From Acidobacteriota bacterium (GTDB lineage: Bacteria; Acidobacteriota; Terriglobia; Terriglobales; Acidobacteriaceae), in NCBI GenBank assembly GCA_021846065.1, contig JAJZCP010000092.1, positions 1 to 6,610 of the forward strand: a stretch of DNA of 6,610 bases. Direction: 5' to 3'. Below are positions 5,671-6,610 of the stretch, in pieces (position 1 is the first letter of the stretch; each line of letters begins with the position of its first letter). The notes beneath the pieces are model-generated. The model did no database searches. It was not told the origin of the DNA and worked only from the letters and a program-made list of their open reading frames with translations. A program made the translations under genes and the position numbers.

Positions 5671-6610
5671 TTGACTGAACTGGCGCCAGGAACTGTAAAC
5701 GATCCCGTATGCGGCATGCGTGTCGCTCCAGAAACGGCGGCAGCCTGTAAGGAGTTTGGCGGCAAGACGTATTATTTCTGCGGCCGTTCCTGCGCAAAAA
5801 AGTTTCGTGCCAATCCTGAAAGATACACGCGGACAGAGATCGACCCCGTCTGCGGCATGAAGGTGCGGGCCGACAGCGCCGCGGGAAGGTTGCAGCACGC
5901 GGGCGCGACGTACTTCTTCTGCAGCCTGGGCTGCCGCGACAAATTTGCCGAGACGCCGGAAAAATATCTGGCAACAAAACCGCGTTCCACGGAACGCGCG
6001 ACTGCGACGCAAATCGCCGACCTGCGCGGGAGGATTGCGCCGAAGTCCGTCCAATATGTTTGTCCGATGGACCCCGAAGTCCACGAAAGCGCGCCGGGGC
6101 CGTGTCCTGTCTGCGGCATGGCGCTGGAGTCGGCGGAAATCTCGGTGGACACGGACGTTGTCGAATACACATGTCCGATGCATCCGGAGATTGTGCTGCC
6201 GGAGCCGGAGAATTGTCCTATCTGCGGCATGGCGCTGGAGCCACGGGAAGTCGCGGTGAAAGAAGGAAATGCCGAACTGGATTTGATGACGCGGCGGTTT
6301 GCGGTTGCAGTCGTGCTGACTTTGCCGCTGGTGGTCCGCATGGTGTTGGGTCTGCTGTCGCCGGAAGATTTCGACACGATCATGACCAGCCCATTCGTGG
6401 AATGGATCCAGTTGGTGTTGGCGACGATGGTGGTGCTGTGGTGCGGATGGCCGTTCCTTGAGCGCGCGTGGAACTCCATTCTTACCTTTCGCCTGAACAT
6501 GTTTACGCTGATCGGCCTTGGCGTGGGGGCGAGCTATCTGTACAGCATCGTGCTGCTGGTGCTGTCGCATCGGCTGATGCCGGGATTGCGGGACGAAGAA
6601 GGATCGTTGC
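5671..6610 (+). CDS. copA: Heavy-metal (Cu+/Ag+-type) P1B ATPase, N-terminal part (partial)
   Basis: An open frame starts at TTG 5671 and runs off the window end with 313 complete codons. It encodes four small cysteine modules before the membrane region. YHS 1 has DPVCGM (11-16) and YYFCGRSC (C37, C41). YHS 2 has DPVCGM (58-63) and YFFCSLGC (C84, C88). Two CPM-type heavy-metal-binding modules follow: CPMDPEV...CPVCGM (131-150) and CPMHPEI...CPICGM (168-187). Membrane segments are then seen at about 209-229, 244-262 and 277-302; the third begins NMFTLIGLGVGASYLYS, a signature of CopA-type exporters. Such pumps use ATP to expel Cu+ or Ag+ across the inner membrane. No CxxC ferredoxin-like HMA domain is present in the N-terminus. 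The CPC metal site and the DKTGT phosphorylation motif lie beyond the window, so the metal specificity and the symbol are inferred. The gene follows the PBP by 212 bp with its own promoter candidate in the palindromic element. Confidence 0.92.
   Translation, partial: MTELAPGTVNDPVCGMRVAPETAAACKEFGGKTYYFCGRSCAKKFRANPERYTRTEIDPVCGMKVRADSAAGRLQHAGATYFFCSLGCRDKFAETPEKYLATKPRSTERATATQIADLRGRIAPKSVQYVCPMDPEVHESAPGPCPVCGMALESAEISVDTDVVEYTCPMHPEIVLPEPENCPICGMALEPREVAVKEGNAELDLMTRRFAVAVVLTLPLVVRMVLGLLSPEDFDTIMTSPFVEWIQLVLATMVVLWCGWPFLERAWNSILTFRLNMFTLIGLGVGASYLYSIVLLVLSHRLMPGLRDEEGSL
6061..6240 (+). repeat. In-frame direct repeat encoding the two CPM metal-binding modules
   Basis: The two modules are offset by 111 nt (37 codons). 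Their last 27 nt, 6103-6129 and 6214-6240, differ at a single base (6109 versus 6220), and TGTCCGATG is identical at 6061-6069 and 6172-6180. The central linkers differ. This points to duplication of a module inside the gene, with the Cys/Gly/Met-rich end kept nearly identical by recent origin, conversion or selection. Confidence 0.8.

Noticed and set aside
5557..6570. 337-codon - strand open frame opposite the metal ATPase
   Set aside because: The + strand frame encodes clear YHS, CPM and membrane segments with a strong ribosome binding site; the reverse frame shows only Arg/His/Gln-rich sequence and crosses the palindrome.
1..6610. CRISPR array, tRNA, rRNA, toxin-antitoxin pair or complete insertion sequence
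   Set aside because: No regularly spaced repeats, RNA gene signatures, paired small genes or transposase motifs were seen on either strand.

Overview
The window looks like chromosomal DNA of a GC-rich Gram-negative bacterium. A lipopolysaccharide-precursor enzyme (KdsD type) and a PBP1b-like penicillin-binding protein indicate an outer membrane. The wording of the KdsD tail, the ProRS with two CxxC pairs and the PBP with a lysine-rich C-terminal tail all recall Acidobacteriota (Terriglobia) from memory. That assignment is an inference and was not searched.

Layout: (1) 2-127, the last 41 codons of a KdsD-type arabinose-5-phosphate isomerase, + strand. (2) 168-632, - strand, a 154-residue protein with a PD-(D/E)xK-like nuclease core, lying convergent to kdsD and clearly AT-richer than its neighbours. 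(3) 633-780, a divergent spacer with several small inverted repeats, one of which pairs with the ribosome binding site of the - strand gene. (4) 781-2574, proS, prolyl-tRNA synthetase with an editing domain. (5) 2575-2695, a spacer with a terminator-like hairpin. (6) 2696-5458, a bifunctional class A penicillin-binding protein with UB2H, GT51 and transpeptidase domains. (7) 5459-5670, a spacer dominated by a 119-bp palindromic element with perfect 19-bp ends. (8) 5671 to the window end, the N-terminal third of a copper/silver-type P1B ATPase starting at TTG, with two YHS and two CPM-type metal-binding modules.

kdsD, proS and the PBP are housekeeping envelope and translation genes in the same direction but separated by more than 100 bp, so they need not be one operon. 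The two accessory-looking parts are the small nuclease-like gene and the metal ATPase with its palindrome. No complete undescribed multi-gene system is visible. The best leads are the 119-bp palindrome, which places an extended -10 promoter in front of the metal pump; the possible self-sequestered ribosome binding site of the nuclease-like gene; and a Glu-to-Gln change at the second conserved glutamate of the PBP glycosyltransferase domain.
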